Positions 1-5,310 of a DNA stretch of 6,149 nt are shown piece by piece. Where the stretch lies: the NCBI GenBank assembly GCA_947474445.1, contig CANJJY010000284.1:1-6149 (forward strand), written 5' to 3'. The translations under genes and the position numbers were made by a program. The number at the start of each line of letters is the position of its first letter. Position 1 is the stretch's first letter. The notes beneath the pieces are model-generated. The model did not search any database. It had not been told where the DNA came from and saw nothing but the letters and a program-made list of their open reading frames with translations. This stretch comes from Oligoflexaceae bacterium (GTDB taxonomy: Bacteria; Bdellovibrionota_B; Oligoflexia; Oligoflexales; Oligoflexaceae).

Positions 1-760
1 CGACATAGTCATTCCAGAACTCAGTCTTTTCTAGAACTTTAGGATCGCTGGCCGAAGGGACCAAGATGCGGCGAAAGAAATAGTCGGGAACTTTGATGCC
101 GCCGAACTTAGTATCGCGGATATAAAGGTTTTCACCGGCCTTCTTCATCCCAAATCCAGCGACTTCAGGACTGACGCTGATCCGGTTATCCTTGTTTCTC
201 CCGACCGACACGAGAGGCACAATCATGCCTTCCGCATAAGTGTTATCCGTAAAATGCAATTCGTAGACGAGGCTAAAAGCTTGCGCAAAGGAAAAGGCTG
301 CAAAGCCACCGCGATCTTGAGTATCAGCGTTGAGGCCCCGGTAGCTTTCTTTTTCACCCGCATGGTAGGAAAAGTTGCCTTCGCCATAGACGGGCACTAA
401 AGGAAACTTCGCCGTGAAGTCTACGTGAGCAAATGTAACAGTCTCATCAAAAATAGGGTTGCCGTCCATCCACCAAATACCTTGAAGGGCGCGCGGCGTT
501 CCGGTCAAATCTGAACCAGCCGTTTGGTGAAGGCCGATATCTTCGCGTGGAAATGATTCTTCTGAAAGCAAGAAGTTATCTGGATTGAAGTCATCATCCT
601 TGGTCTTACTACCGAGTGAGAGGACGATTTTTTTGCCGAAAGAAATCACATCAGATATCACGCCAGATTCACTCGAAACGTTATCCTTGCTGTCGTTTTT
701 GCAAGAGAAGGAGAAGGAGCTTGAGAGAGCTAAAATCAAAAGGGGGCCATGCAACTTCAT
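1..760 (-). CDS. Lipoprotein of unknown function, 3' end missing (first 253 residues)
   Basis: The frame starts with ATG at 760-758 on the minus strand and stays open to the window edge, so the C-terminus is missing. The start is supported by a GAGG Shine-Dalgarno sequence with a 9-base spacer (within 761-775). The product begins MKLHGPLLILALSSSFSFSC. This is a short, weakly charged N-region, a hydrophobic core and Cys20, consistent with lipidation and anchoring in the cell envelope. The lipobox (S17-F18-S19-C20) is degenerate, with Phe at -2. After Cys20 comes a Ser/Asp/Lys-rich linker, then a mostly beta-looking soluble domain containing the string GIWWMDGNP (about residues 92-100) and many aromatic residues. 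I recognise no catalytic motif and no family. The gene is divergent from the acyltransferase-like gene across a 362-base gap. It uses TTA, TCA and CTA codons more freely than the plus-strand genes. That the gene is real is well supported; its function is unknown. Confidence 0.85.
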   Translation of the reverse strand, partial: MKLHGPLLILALSSSFSFSCKNDSKDNVSSESGVISDVISFGKKIVLSLGSKTKDDDFNPDNFLLSEESFPREDIGLHQTAGSDLTGTPRALQGIWWMDGNPIFDETVTFAHVDFTAKFPLVPVYGEGNFSYHAGEKESYRGLNADTQDRGGFAAFSFAQAFSLVYELHFTDNTYAEGMIVPLVSVGRNKDNRISVSPEVAGFGMKKAGENLYIRDTKFGGIKVPDYFFRRILVPSASDPKVLEKTEFWNDYV

Positions 761-886
761 TTTTACGAACCTCAATGCGACAGGAAAGATTTTAAGGTGA
801 CAGCAATCCAATTGAGTTCCCTGCAGCAAAAACTTGGCCCAATTTCGGCAGCGATGGATCTCTTGAATTTGATTAGGAAAGCGCTG

Positions 887-1018
887 CTAGCCTTCGACTT
901 TCTGCATGAACTTTCGACACTCACCGTAGTTCCTTTCGATAGCGACCTCCTGCCCTAGCCCCTCACCCGTCTCAAACCTTCCCCGTTTCAAAATTAATAC
1001 TTTAGTTTTCAGTGACAT
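887..1018 (-). CDS. Possible small ORF, 43 residues, doubtful
   Basis: On the minus strand an ATG at 1018-1016 opens a 43-codon frame ending in TAG at 889-887. The product starts MSLKTKVLILKRGRF and continues with a mixed charged composition (Glu, Arg, Lys, Gly), ending FMQKVEG. It is basic at the N-terminus, has one Cys and no clear membrane segment. It lies upstream of the lipoprotein gene on the same strand, ending 127 bases before that start. An extended -10-like motif lies about 30 bases upstream. I see no Shine-Dalgarno sequence before the ATG, and frames of this length arise easily by chance, so it is listed only as a candidate. It could also be the decayed end of a former gene. Confidence 0.2.
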   Translation of the reverse strand: MSLKTKVLILKRGRFETGEGLGQEVAIERNYGECRKFMQKVEG

Positions 1019-1031
1019 AGATGAGCAAGGC

Positions 1032-1045
1032 CAGACCAAAGTCTG
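1032..1045. repeat. Short inverted repeat in the divergent intergenic region
   Basis: CAGAC and GTCTG form a perfect 5-base-pair inverted repeat around a 4-base centre, CAAA. It sits just downstream (minus-strand sense) of the -10-like motif at 1050-1058. It could be an operator half-site pair or a 5' stem-loop of a leftward transcript. No T-tract follows on either strand, so it is not a terminator. A repeat this short may be chance. Confidence 0.3.
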
Positions 1046-1049
1046 CGTC

Positions 1050-1058
1050 ATTTTATCA
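1050..1058 (-). promoter_or_regulatory. Possible extended -10 element for leftward transcription
   Basis: On the minus strand the bases read TGATAAAAT, matching the extended -10 pattern TGnTAnAAT-like with TAAAAT as the -10 hexamer. The hexamer expected 17 bases upstream (AAATGT) does not resemble a -35 box. If active, transcription would begin close to the inverted repeat at 1032-1045 and run towards the small ORF and the lipoprotein gene, leaving a leader of nearly 300 bases. Evidence is motif resemblance only. Confidence 0.2.
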
Positions 1059-1122
1059 TTGCAAACCCCGCCACATTTGATACAAACAGCTTTCCAATAC
1101 GAACGTCCGCGGGAGTTGACCC

Positions 1123-2283
1123 ATGCAAGGATTACTAGCCCTCATGCGCTTGACGCGAGCTCGCCTGCTGTCGCTGCTGAGCGAATGGCGAACGCGTCAT
1201 CTTCAGAGCGCCTTTGTCACCGTCGATGGCGTCAACATCCTTTTGAAAGGTAAGAGTCCGAGCCTCGCTGCGACTCTCGATCTCTGGTTCCCCGAACAAG
1301 TTCTGACTCCCTTGCCCCTTGGACCACAAAGCTCACGCGCGTGGACCCCTGACCTCGTCCTGTCCGCGACGTACGGTCGAACAGGGACCAAACGTCCGCG
1401 CGGTTTGATCGTCGACGTTCACACGCAGACGCTCCCCCTCCGTACACAGCCCTATCTTGAAATGGATGTACCTCTCAGCACCGACTTCGATCGCTTTCTC
1501 ATGGACGTCATGCCCAAAAAACGACGCGCCTATATCCGTAAAGCGCTCGCTCTGCCCTACCGGGAGAGCCTGACGCGCGATGCCACTCTGTTGTCTTTTT
1601 TTCTGGATGATATCCTCGCACCCGTCACTCAGCAAAAACATGGCGATCGCTCGCAGCTGCTCGGCGTTGCAGATATTTTGGCTAAAGGCGAAAAGTGGCA
1701 GCTCCAACTGCTTTACGATGCAGAAAACAGTATAGTAGGGGGCAATCTTCTGCTCATGTCCAGCCAGTTGAAGCAGTTGCGGATATGGCGTCAAGCCGTG
1801 CATCCGCGCTTCGATGGAGATAAGGAAAAGCAAAATATCCTGCTCGTCCTCAATTCCTTGCCGCTTCAGCTCGGGAGTCAGATGAGCTATCGGACCGTCT
1901 CGTTTGGAATCAGCCCCCATACTTTGGATCATAGCAACTTTTACTCAAAACGCCTCTGGGCCTGTCGTCCTCAATGGAATCTGACCCAGCCTTGGGTCGA
2001 TATCAACGCGCAAACGGAAGCCGGTCGCCAGTTGGTTGAACAGCGCGCTCTCCTGTGCACCAGACCAGGCGCCACAGAGCCTGATACTGTTCTCCTGCCC
2101 CGCGTTCGTATGCTCCCGCCTCACCGGTCTGAACTCTTAAGCTGGCTCAATCAATACGGACATGAAAACTTGAAATTTATCGCGACTCTTCACAAAGGTC
2201 TTTTGCGCTTTCAATCGATCGAAAGTCTGCAGGCCGCAATGAGCAAGCCGGCCAGCCTACAAGGCCAAGATGCACGGGTTTGA
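1123..2283 (+). CDS. GNAT/FemAB-like acyltransferase-fold protein
   Basis: This is a 386-residue protein with no signal peptide or membrane segment, so it probably acts in the cytoplasm. The start at 1123 is preceded by GGGAG (1111-1115) with a 7-base spacer. The next in-frame Met (residue 8) has no comparable site. The central part resembles the BioF2-like/FemAB-type GNAT fold. There is an Arg/Lys-rich helix, MPKKRRAYIRKAL, at about 130-142. A strand-turn-strand, LLYDAENSIVGGNLLLM, spans about 196-212, where this fold places its acyl-CoA-binding sheet. A segment VSFGISPHTLDHSNFYSKRL lies at about 259-278, similar to the conserved FG.s...d...y.yK.rw stretch of that superfamily. Relatives transfer acyl or aminoacyl groups, often in cell-wall, polysaccharide or lipid synthesis, but no substrate can be assigned here. 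The last ~100 residues are not recognised. It lies 96 bases upstream of the hydrolase gene, with no visible terminator between. Fold assignment is moderately confident; the exact reaction is unknown. Confidence 0.85.
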   Translation: MQGLLALMRLTRARLLSLLSEWRTRHLQSAFVTVDGVNILLKGKSPSLAATLDLWFPEQVLTPLPLGPQSSRAWTPDLVLSATYGRTGTKRPRGLIVDVHTQTLPLRTQPYLEMDVPLSTDFDRFLMDVMPKKRRAYIRKALALPYRESLTRDATLLSFFLDDILAPVTQQKHGDRSQLLGVADILAKGEKWQLQLLYDAENSIVGGNLLLMSSQLKQLRIWRQAVHPRFDGDKEKQNILLVLNSLPLQLGSQMSYRTVSFGISPHTLDHSNFYSKRLWACRPQWNLTQPWVDINAQTEAGRQLVEQRALLCTRPGATEPDTVLLPRVRMLPPHRSELLSWLNQYGHENLKFIATLHKGLLRFQSIESLQAAMSKPASLQGQDARV

Positions 2284-2340
2284 TTTTGCTTTTCAAGAGC
2301 TTCGCGCAAAGGTATATCCCCCTACAGGGAATCGCTTCTA

Positions 2341-2360
2341 TTCCGCCTACTTCTGCCTAC
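2341..2360 (+). repeat. Imperfect 10-base tandem duplication
   Basis: TTCCGCCTAC is followed immediately by TTCTGCCTAC, nine of ten bases identical. It lies in the leader of the hydrolase gene, ending six bases before its Shine-Dalgarno sequence. It may be a slippage product or a paired binding site. Two copies only. Confidence 0.4.
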
Positions 2361-2366
2361 ATTTTC

Positions 2367-2372
2367 GGAGGT
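2367..2372 (+). promoter_or_regulatory. Strong ribosome binding site of the hydrolase gene
   Basis: GGAGGT lies 7 bases before the ATG at 2380 and is the best Shine-Dalgarno match in the window. It fixes the hydrolase start at 2380. Together with the signal peptide this suggests a well-translated secreted protein. Confidence 0.75.
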
Positions 2373-2379
2373 TAGTTCC

Positions 2380-4113
2380 ATGTCTCGTTCACTCTTCGGC
2401 GGCCTCGCCGGCCTGGCTCTTATCGCTCAAGCGTCGACAGCCTTTGGCTTCGACTACTGCCGCAGCGTAGCCGCGAACAAAGACGGCTATGGTCCTCTGC
2501 GCTACCTCGATCAACAGCCTTTGAAAGCTGTTTCATCCGATAAACCGAACGATTTTTGTATTGCAACTCTGTCTTGCGATCAAGCGCGCAATGGGCAGGG
2601 CTACGGCGACCCTTTTGCCTTCGAAGGTCGCAGCTATAAAAAGATTGATGAGAATTGGTCTAACACCAGCGGTAGCAATTGGTGTCTAGCGGTGAAGTCG
2701 GCGCCCACCCTCGATCTATTAGAACACAAGGGCAAGAAAATATTCTTGACCGGAGTGAATCTCGGCAACGTCAACTTCCTCCCCTTCCGGAACAATCCGT
2801 ATTCGGCATCGCCGGAAGAAATCAAAAATCTGCTGCGCAAAGCCTTTAAGGATTTAGCCGAAAGCGGCGTCAACTCCTATCGCTTCTGGCTTCACATCGA
2901 CGGCAGTCGAACCCCGAGCTTTCAAAGCGGAGTCGATCCCAAGCTAGCGCTGGTCACGGGTCTTCCAGAAGGTACGATAGACGATCTCAAGTGGATCGTT
3001 CAAACAGCTTACCAAGACTACGGTCTGCTCATCAACATCACGCTCTGGTCTCACGACATCCTCGGTGTGCGGCGCGAGCACGACGTCGCCTCGCGCGATC
3101 GCGTCTTGCATCTGTTCAATGACGATGCTGCTCTTCAGCGCTATATCGACAAAGCTCTCGTTCCACTCGTCAAAGCGATGCAGGAACCTATGCCAGGCAC
3201 TGATCAGAAATACAGTGATGGCATCCTTTCTTGGGAAGTCTTCAACGAACCCGAAGGCGCGTCCAAGCATTGGCGTCTCTACTGGAATTATCAGTATGCG
3301 ATGGAGTACGGTGAATACAACTGGCGACGCGTATCGCTCCCCTATCTCAACGATAGGAAGCGGACAGAATTCGCGCTTGATTCGGGCTCTCAGGATTACA
3401 CTCCTATCCGCTACAAGGGTTGGCATTTCGTCGGAACCGAAGAAAAGGGCTTCAACTCGTATATGTACAAAGACGTGACCGACGAATATCCCTCGGAATG
3501 GGATTTTCTGAAGAAAGCGATCGTGGATGACAAAACACTCACCACCGTTGAAATACCCTACGAGCGCGTCCTGCTCGTGATGAACCGCATCGCAGGGGCT
3601 ATTCACCGTTTGGATCCCGAAGCAAAAATTTCTTCTGGCGCTCACAGCATGCCCTACAACACTAACCAGGCGATGCCGGGACTCGGCTATTCTAACGCCC
3701 CCTTCAACTACTACAGCGATAGCGTTCTCATCAATGCCGGTGGTGATCCACTTGGCACCATGGATTTTTACCAAGTACACGGTTACCCCGATTGGTCGGA
3801 CGCCTCGCGCGATTCGGTTTTGAATATGTTTAAACATCCGAAATCGCATTGGAATCTGGACAAACCTCTGATCGTCGGCGAGCATTGGAGCATCATCGGA
3901 TCGGGCGGGGAGCGCCTGAGTTCGCAGAATTACGAGCACTTGCACGACAACGGTTACGCCGGAGTTTGGGGTTGGGCCTACTTTAATGTCCGTGAATTTA
4001 AAGATCCGGCGACCGGTGCCGTGAAGCGAGTCGTCGACAAGCATGAAAACCAAGACGAGTTCCGCAAGGTATTCCAATCGCTCCCAAGTCGCCTGAAGTA
4101 CAAAGCGCCCTAA
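2380..4113 (+). CDS. Secreted glycoside hydrolase, GH5-like (clan GH-A)
   Basis: This 577-residue protein has a signal peptide (MSRSLFGGLAGLALIAQAST, likely cut near A21-F22-G23). A ~85-residue N-terminal segment with four cysteines (C27, C60, C66, C102) follows, possibly disulfide-bonded and not recognised. From about residue 118 a (beta/alpha)8 clan GH-A barrel begins: KIFLTGVNLGN, Arg168 in SYRFW, the acid/base Glu290 in WEVFNEPEG, the HGY motif (H467, Y469), the nucleophile Glu501 in PLIVGEHW, and the late-strand Trp532 in GVWGWAYFN. These are the signature positions of GH5-type retaining endo-glycosidases (cellulases, mannanases and relatives), which cleave beta-linked polysaccharides. 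The substrate cannot be told from sequence. The two catalytic glutamates are 211 residues apart, more than in compact GH5 enzymes, implying a large insertion, probably about residues 293-390, rich in Tyr and Trp. The gene has a strong ribosome binding site and its own terminator. Family level is confident; subfamily is open. Confidence 0.92.
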   Translation: MSRSLFGGLAGLALIAQASTAFGFDYCRSVAANKDGYGPLRYLDQQPLKAVSSDKPNDFCIATLSCDQARNGQGYGDPFAFEGRSYKKIDENWSNTSGSNWCLAVKSAPTLDLLEHKGKKIFLTGVNLGNVNFLPFRNNPYSASPEEIKNLLRKAFKDLAESGVNSYRFWLHIDGSRTPSFQSGVDPKLALVTGLPEGTIDDLKWIVQTAYQDYGLLINITLWSHDILGVRREHDVASRDRVLHLFNDDAALQRYIDKALVPLVKAMQEPMPGTDQKYSDGILSWEVFNEPEGASKHWRLYWNYQYAMEYGEYNWRRVSLPYLNDRKRTEFALDSGSQDYTPIRYKGWHFVGTEEKGFNSYMYKDVTDEYPSEWDFLKKAIVDDKTLTTVEIPYERVLLVMNRIAGAIHRLDPEAKISSGAHSMPYNTNQAMPGLGYSNAPFNYYSDSVLINAGGDPLGTMDFYQVHGYPDWSDASRDSVLNMFKHPKSHWNLDKPLIVGEHWSIIGSGGERLSSQNYEHLHDNGYAGVWGWAYFNVREFKDPATGAVKRVVDKHENQDEFRKVFQSLPSRLKYKAP

Positions 4114-4147
4114 GCGATACGCTACAAAGACATAACAGAGACTTTCG

Positions 4148-4186
4148 GACAGGACAAGGTCACTAAGCCTTGTCCTGTCTTCGTTT
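4148..4186 (+). terminator. Rho-independent terminator after the hydrolase gene
   Basis: A perfect 12-base-pair stem, GACAGGACAAGG (4148-4159) with CCTTGTCCTGTC (4168-4179), encloses an 8-base loop. It is followed by TTCGTTTT, a broken but serviceable T-tract. It starts 34 bases after the hydrolase stop codon. The left flank has no A-tract, so it should terminate rightward transcription only. It isolates the hydrolase from the cytochrome/YceI cluster. Confidence 0.88.
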
Positions 4187-4297
4187 TCCCACGTTGCTTT
4201 CAAACCTATGGATTGGTATCACCTAGCTCTAGTGGCGATATCAAGGTTAAGATAAACGATCGCCTGTGTGAACGGTACCAAACCCAAGGTAGCGAAA

Positions 4298-4302
4298 GAG
4301 AG
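4298..4302 (+). promoter_or_regulatory. Modest ribosome binding site that decides the cytochrome start
   Basis: GAGAG lies 7 bases before the ATG at 4310. The upstream in-frame GTG at 4268 has no Shine-Dalgarno match and would bury the lipoprotein signal behind 14 extra polar residues. This favours 4310. Confidence 0.5.
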
Positions 4303-4309
4303 TCGGAAC

Positions 4310-4675
4310 ATGTTGAGTCGTTCGTTGAGTCTGGGGCTTCTCGCGTTTAGTTTGATGAGTGCCTGCAACTTTCACAAAGATAAAACGAGCGAAGACACGA
4401 CCGGGACTACCCCGACTGCTGAACAAATAAATTTCGCAGAAGTACAGGCCAAGGTTTTAGGCCCCTATTGCCAGAACTGTCATTCTCAAGGCGCCGGCAA
4501 TCTAGGCGGCATTAATCTCGAAGGCTACGCCCAAGTCAAGTCGCTTATTGCTATAATTGAGCGGGTGACTTTGGTTGAAAAATCCATGCCTCGTGGCAGT
4601 CCTTTGAAAGGATATCCAGCCGAACTATTGACGCAGTGGATTGCCAAAGGCGCGCCTGAGACTTCCACTCCCTAA
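4310..4675 (+). CDS. Lipoprotein c-type cytochrome, single heme
   Basis: From the ATG at 4310 the product is 121 residues. The frame can be extended to a GTG at 4268 (135 residues), but only the shorter form begins with a normal lipoprotein signal, MLSRSLSLGLLAFSLMSAC, with lipidated Cys19. A Thr/Ser/Asp-rich linker (about 22-38) follows, as expected for a tether. The heme attachment motif is C54-Q-N-C57-H58, preceded by VLGPYC. A probable distal axial ligand is Met93 in KSMPRGSPL, and the C-terminus LLTQWIAKGAPE matches the closing helix of small cytochrome c domains of the kind found in PSCyt1-type and related proteins. It should be a membrane-tethered periplasmic electron carrier. The lipoprotein anchor may hold it in the inner or outer membrane; the residues after Cys19 (Asn-Phe-His) do not settle which. 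It leads a same-strand cluster, 41 bases before the YceI-family gene with no terminator between. Partners are inferred from context only. Confidence 0.88.
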   Translation: MLSRSLSLGLLAFSLMSACNFHKDKTSEDTTGTTPTAEQINFAEVQAKVLGPYCQNCHSQGAGNLGGINLEGYAQVKSLIAIIERVTLVEKSMPRGSPLKGYPAELLTQWIAKGAPETSTP

Positions 4676-4716
4676 AACCAAGTGATCCTACCATTAACAC
4701 CACTCAGGAGCCTTTC

Positions 4717-5310
4717 ATGTCGACCATCACCAATTTTTTAGCCCTGGCTTTGATGACCAGCGCACTGGCGACCCAAGCATTCTCAAAGCCTGCCCAGCTG
4801 AGCTTTACGTCAGACAAGGGCAAGGTAACTTTCAAAGCTGTGGGCAATCCCAGCGCTCTCGTCATCAATGGCGAAGGTAAGGGTCCTGACGGCAAACTCA
4901 AGATCACCAGCGACAAAGTCGTCGAAGGCGATTTGCGCTTCGATCTGAAAACCCTAGAAACAGGTCTCGGTCTCCGAGATCGTCACATGAAAAACAAGTA
5001 TCTGGAAGTCGAGAAGTTTCCAGAAGCGAAATTCACACCGACCCAAGTTCCTTGGACCGATCCAAGCACCGCCGGCACGCAGAATCTGAAGGTCTCTCCT
5101 TTCGTCGGCAAGCTAACGCTGCACGGCGTGGAAATGCCTGTCGAAGGCACGATGAGTTCAACCGCAGCCAACGGCAAGGTCGACTGCGAATTTGACTTCA
5201 AAATTAAGCTGACCGACTACAAGATAGAGATTCCAAGTTTTGCCGAAATAACTGTGGCTGAGACGGTCGACGTCAAAGTCAAAGCTGTAGCTGAGGTGAC
5301 GCCTCTGTGA
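4717..5310 (+). CDS. YceI-family periplasmic protein
   Basis: This 197-residue protein has a signal peptide (MSTITNFLALALMTSALATQ, likely cut after A21-F22-S23). The mature part, about 174 residues, is the usual size for the YceI family, a lipocalin-like beta-barrel that in characterised members binds a long isoprenoid-type lipid. The hallmark region GLRDRHMKNKYLEVEKFPEA spans about 85-104, and GKLTLHGVEMPVEG at about 131-144 is the second conserved block. The end (AETVDVKVKAVAEV) is the closing strand. The start is set by AGGAG (4706-4710), 6 bases upstream. Its stop codon overlaps the start of the next gene by one base (TGATG), so the two are probably translationally coupled. The family is clear; the ligand and physiological role are not. 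Placement between two heme-motif proteins suggests a redox or quinone/isoprenoid-linked role, which is inference. Confidence 0.93.
   Translation: MSTITNFLALALMTSALATQAFSKPAQLSFTSDKGKVTFKAVGNPSALVINGEGKGPDGKLKITSDKVVEGDLRFDLKTLETGLGLRDRHMKNKYLEVEKFPEAKFTPTQVPWTDPSTAGTQNLKVSPFVGKLTLHGVEMPVEGTMSSTAANGKVDCEFDFKIKLTDYKIEIPSFAEITVAETVDVKVKAVAEVTPL

Larger units (their letters stand above)
761..1122. other. Divergent intergenic region, 362 bases
   Basis: This region separates the minus-strand lipoprotein gene from the plus-strand acyltransferase-like gene. I see no RNA gene and no terminator with a T-tract. Three items are visible: a possible 43-codon minus-strand ORF (887-1018), an inverted repeat CAGAC-CAAA-GTCTG (1032-1045), and an extended -10-like motif reading TGATAAAAT on the minus strand (1050-1058). 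For the plus-strand gene I find no convincing -35/-10 pair. TTGCAA (1059-1064) and TTGATA (1077-1082) occur without a matching -10 at normal spacing. Confidence 0.7.

Noticed and set aside
772..924. Minus-strand GTG frame of 50 codons whose stop overlaps the lipoprotein Shine-Dalgarno sequence
   Set aside because: Translational coupling was considered, but the product has an unlikely composition (clustered Cys and Ser, no domain) and overlaps another equally weak frame at 887-1018.
585..958. Two plus-strand frames (585-800 and 749-958) over the lipoprotein start and the intergenic region
   Set aside because: The first is antisense to the lipoprotein N-terminus, which has a good start and signal. 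The second has no ribosome binding site and mostly covers non-coding sequence.
1333..1932. Minus-strand open frame of 199 codons opposite the acyltransferase-like gene
   Set aside because: Same codon-aligned antisense effect; no ribosome binding site or recognisable domain.
2290..2318. TTTTCA ... TATATC, 17-base spacing, as a hydrolase promoter
   Set aside because: Only four of six matches in each box; not distinguishable from chance.
2270..2470. Plus-strand 66-codon frame bridging the acyltransferase-like and hydrolase genes
   Set aside because: It overlaps the hydrolase signal peptide out of frame and has no ribosome binding site.
3065..3478. Plus-strand 137-codon frame inside the hydrolase gene
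   Set aside because: Out-of-frame shadow of the hydrolase, which is supported by the NEP, HGY and GEHW motifs across the region.
2944..4203. Minus-strand open frame of 419 codons opposite the hydrolase gene
   Set aside because: Its codons are the exact reverse complements of the hydrolase codons, so it is open simply because the hydrolase avoids TTA, CTA and TCA there. It also begins beyond the terminator and has no protein family signal, while the sense strand has clear catalytic motifs.
4213..4253. TTGGTA with GATATC or TAAGAT as a promoter of the cytochrome cluster
   Set aside because: A promoter is expected after the terminator, but neither hexamer pair has both good boxes and normal spacing, so no specific site is called.
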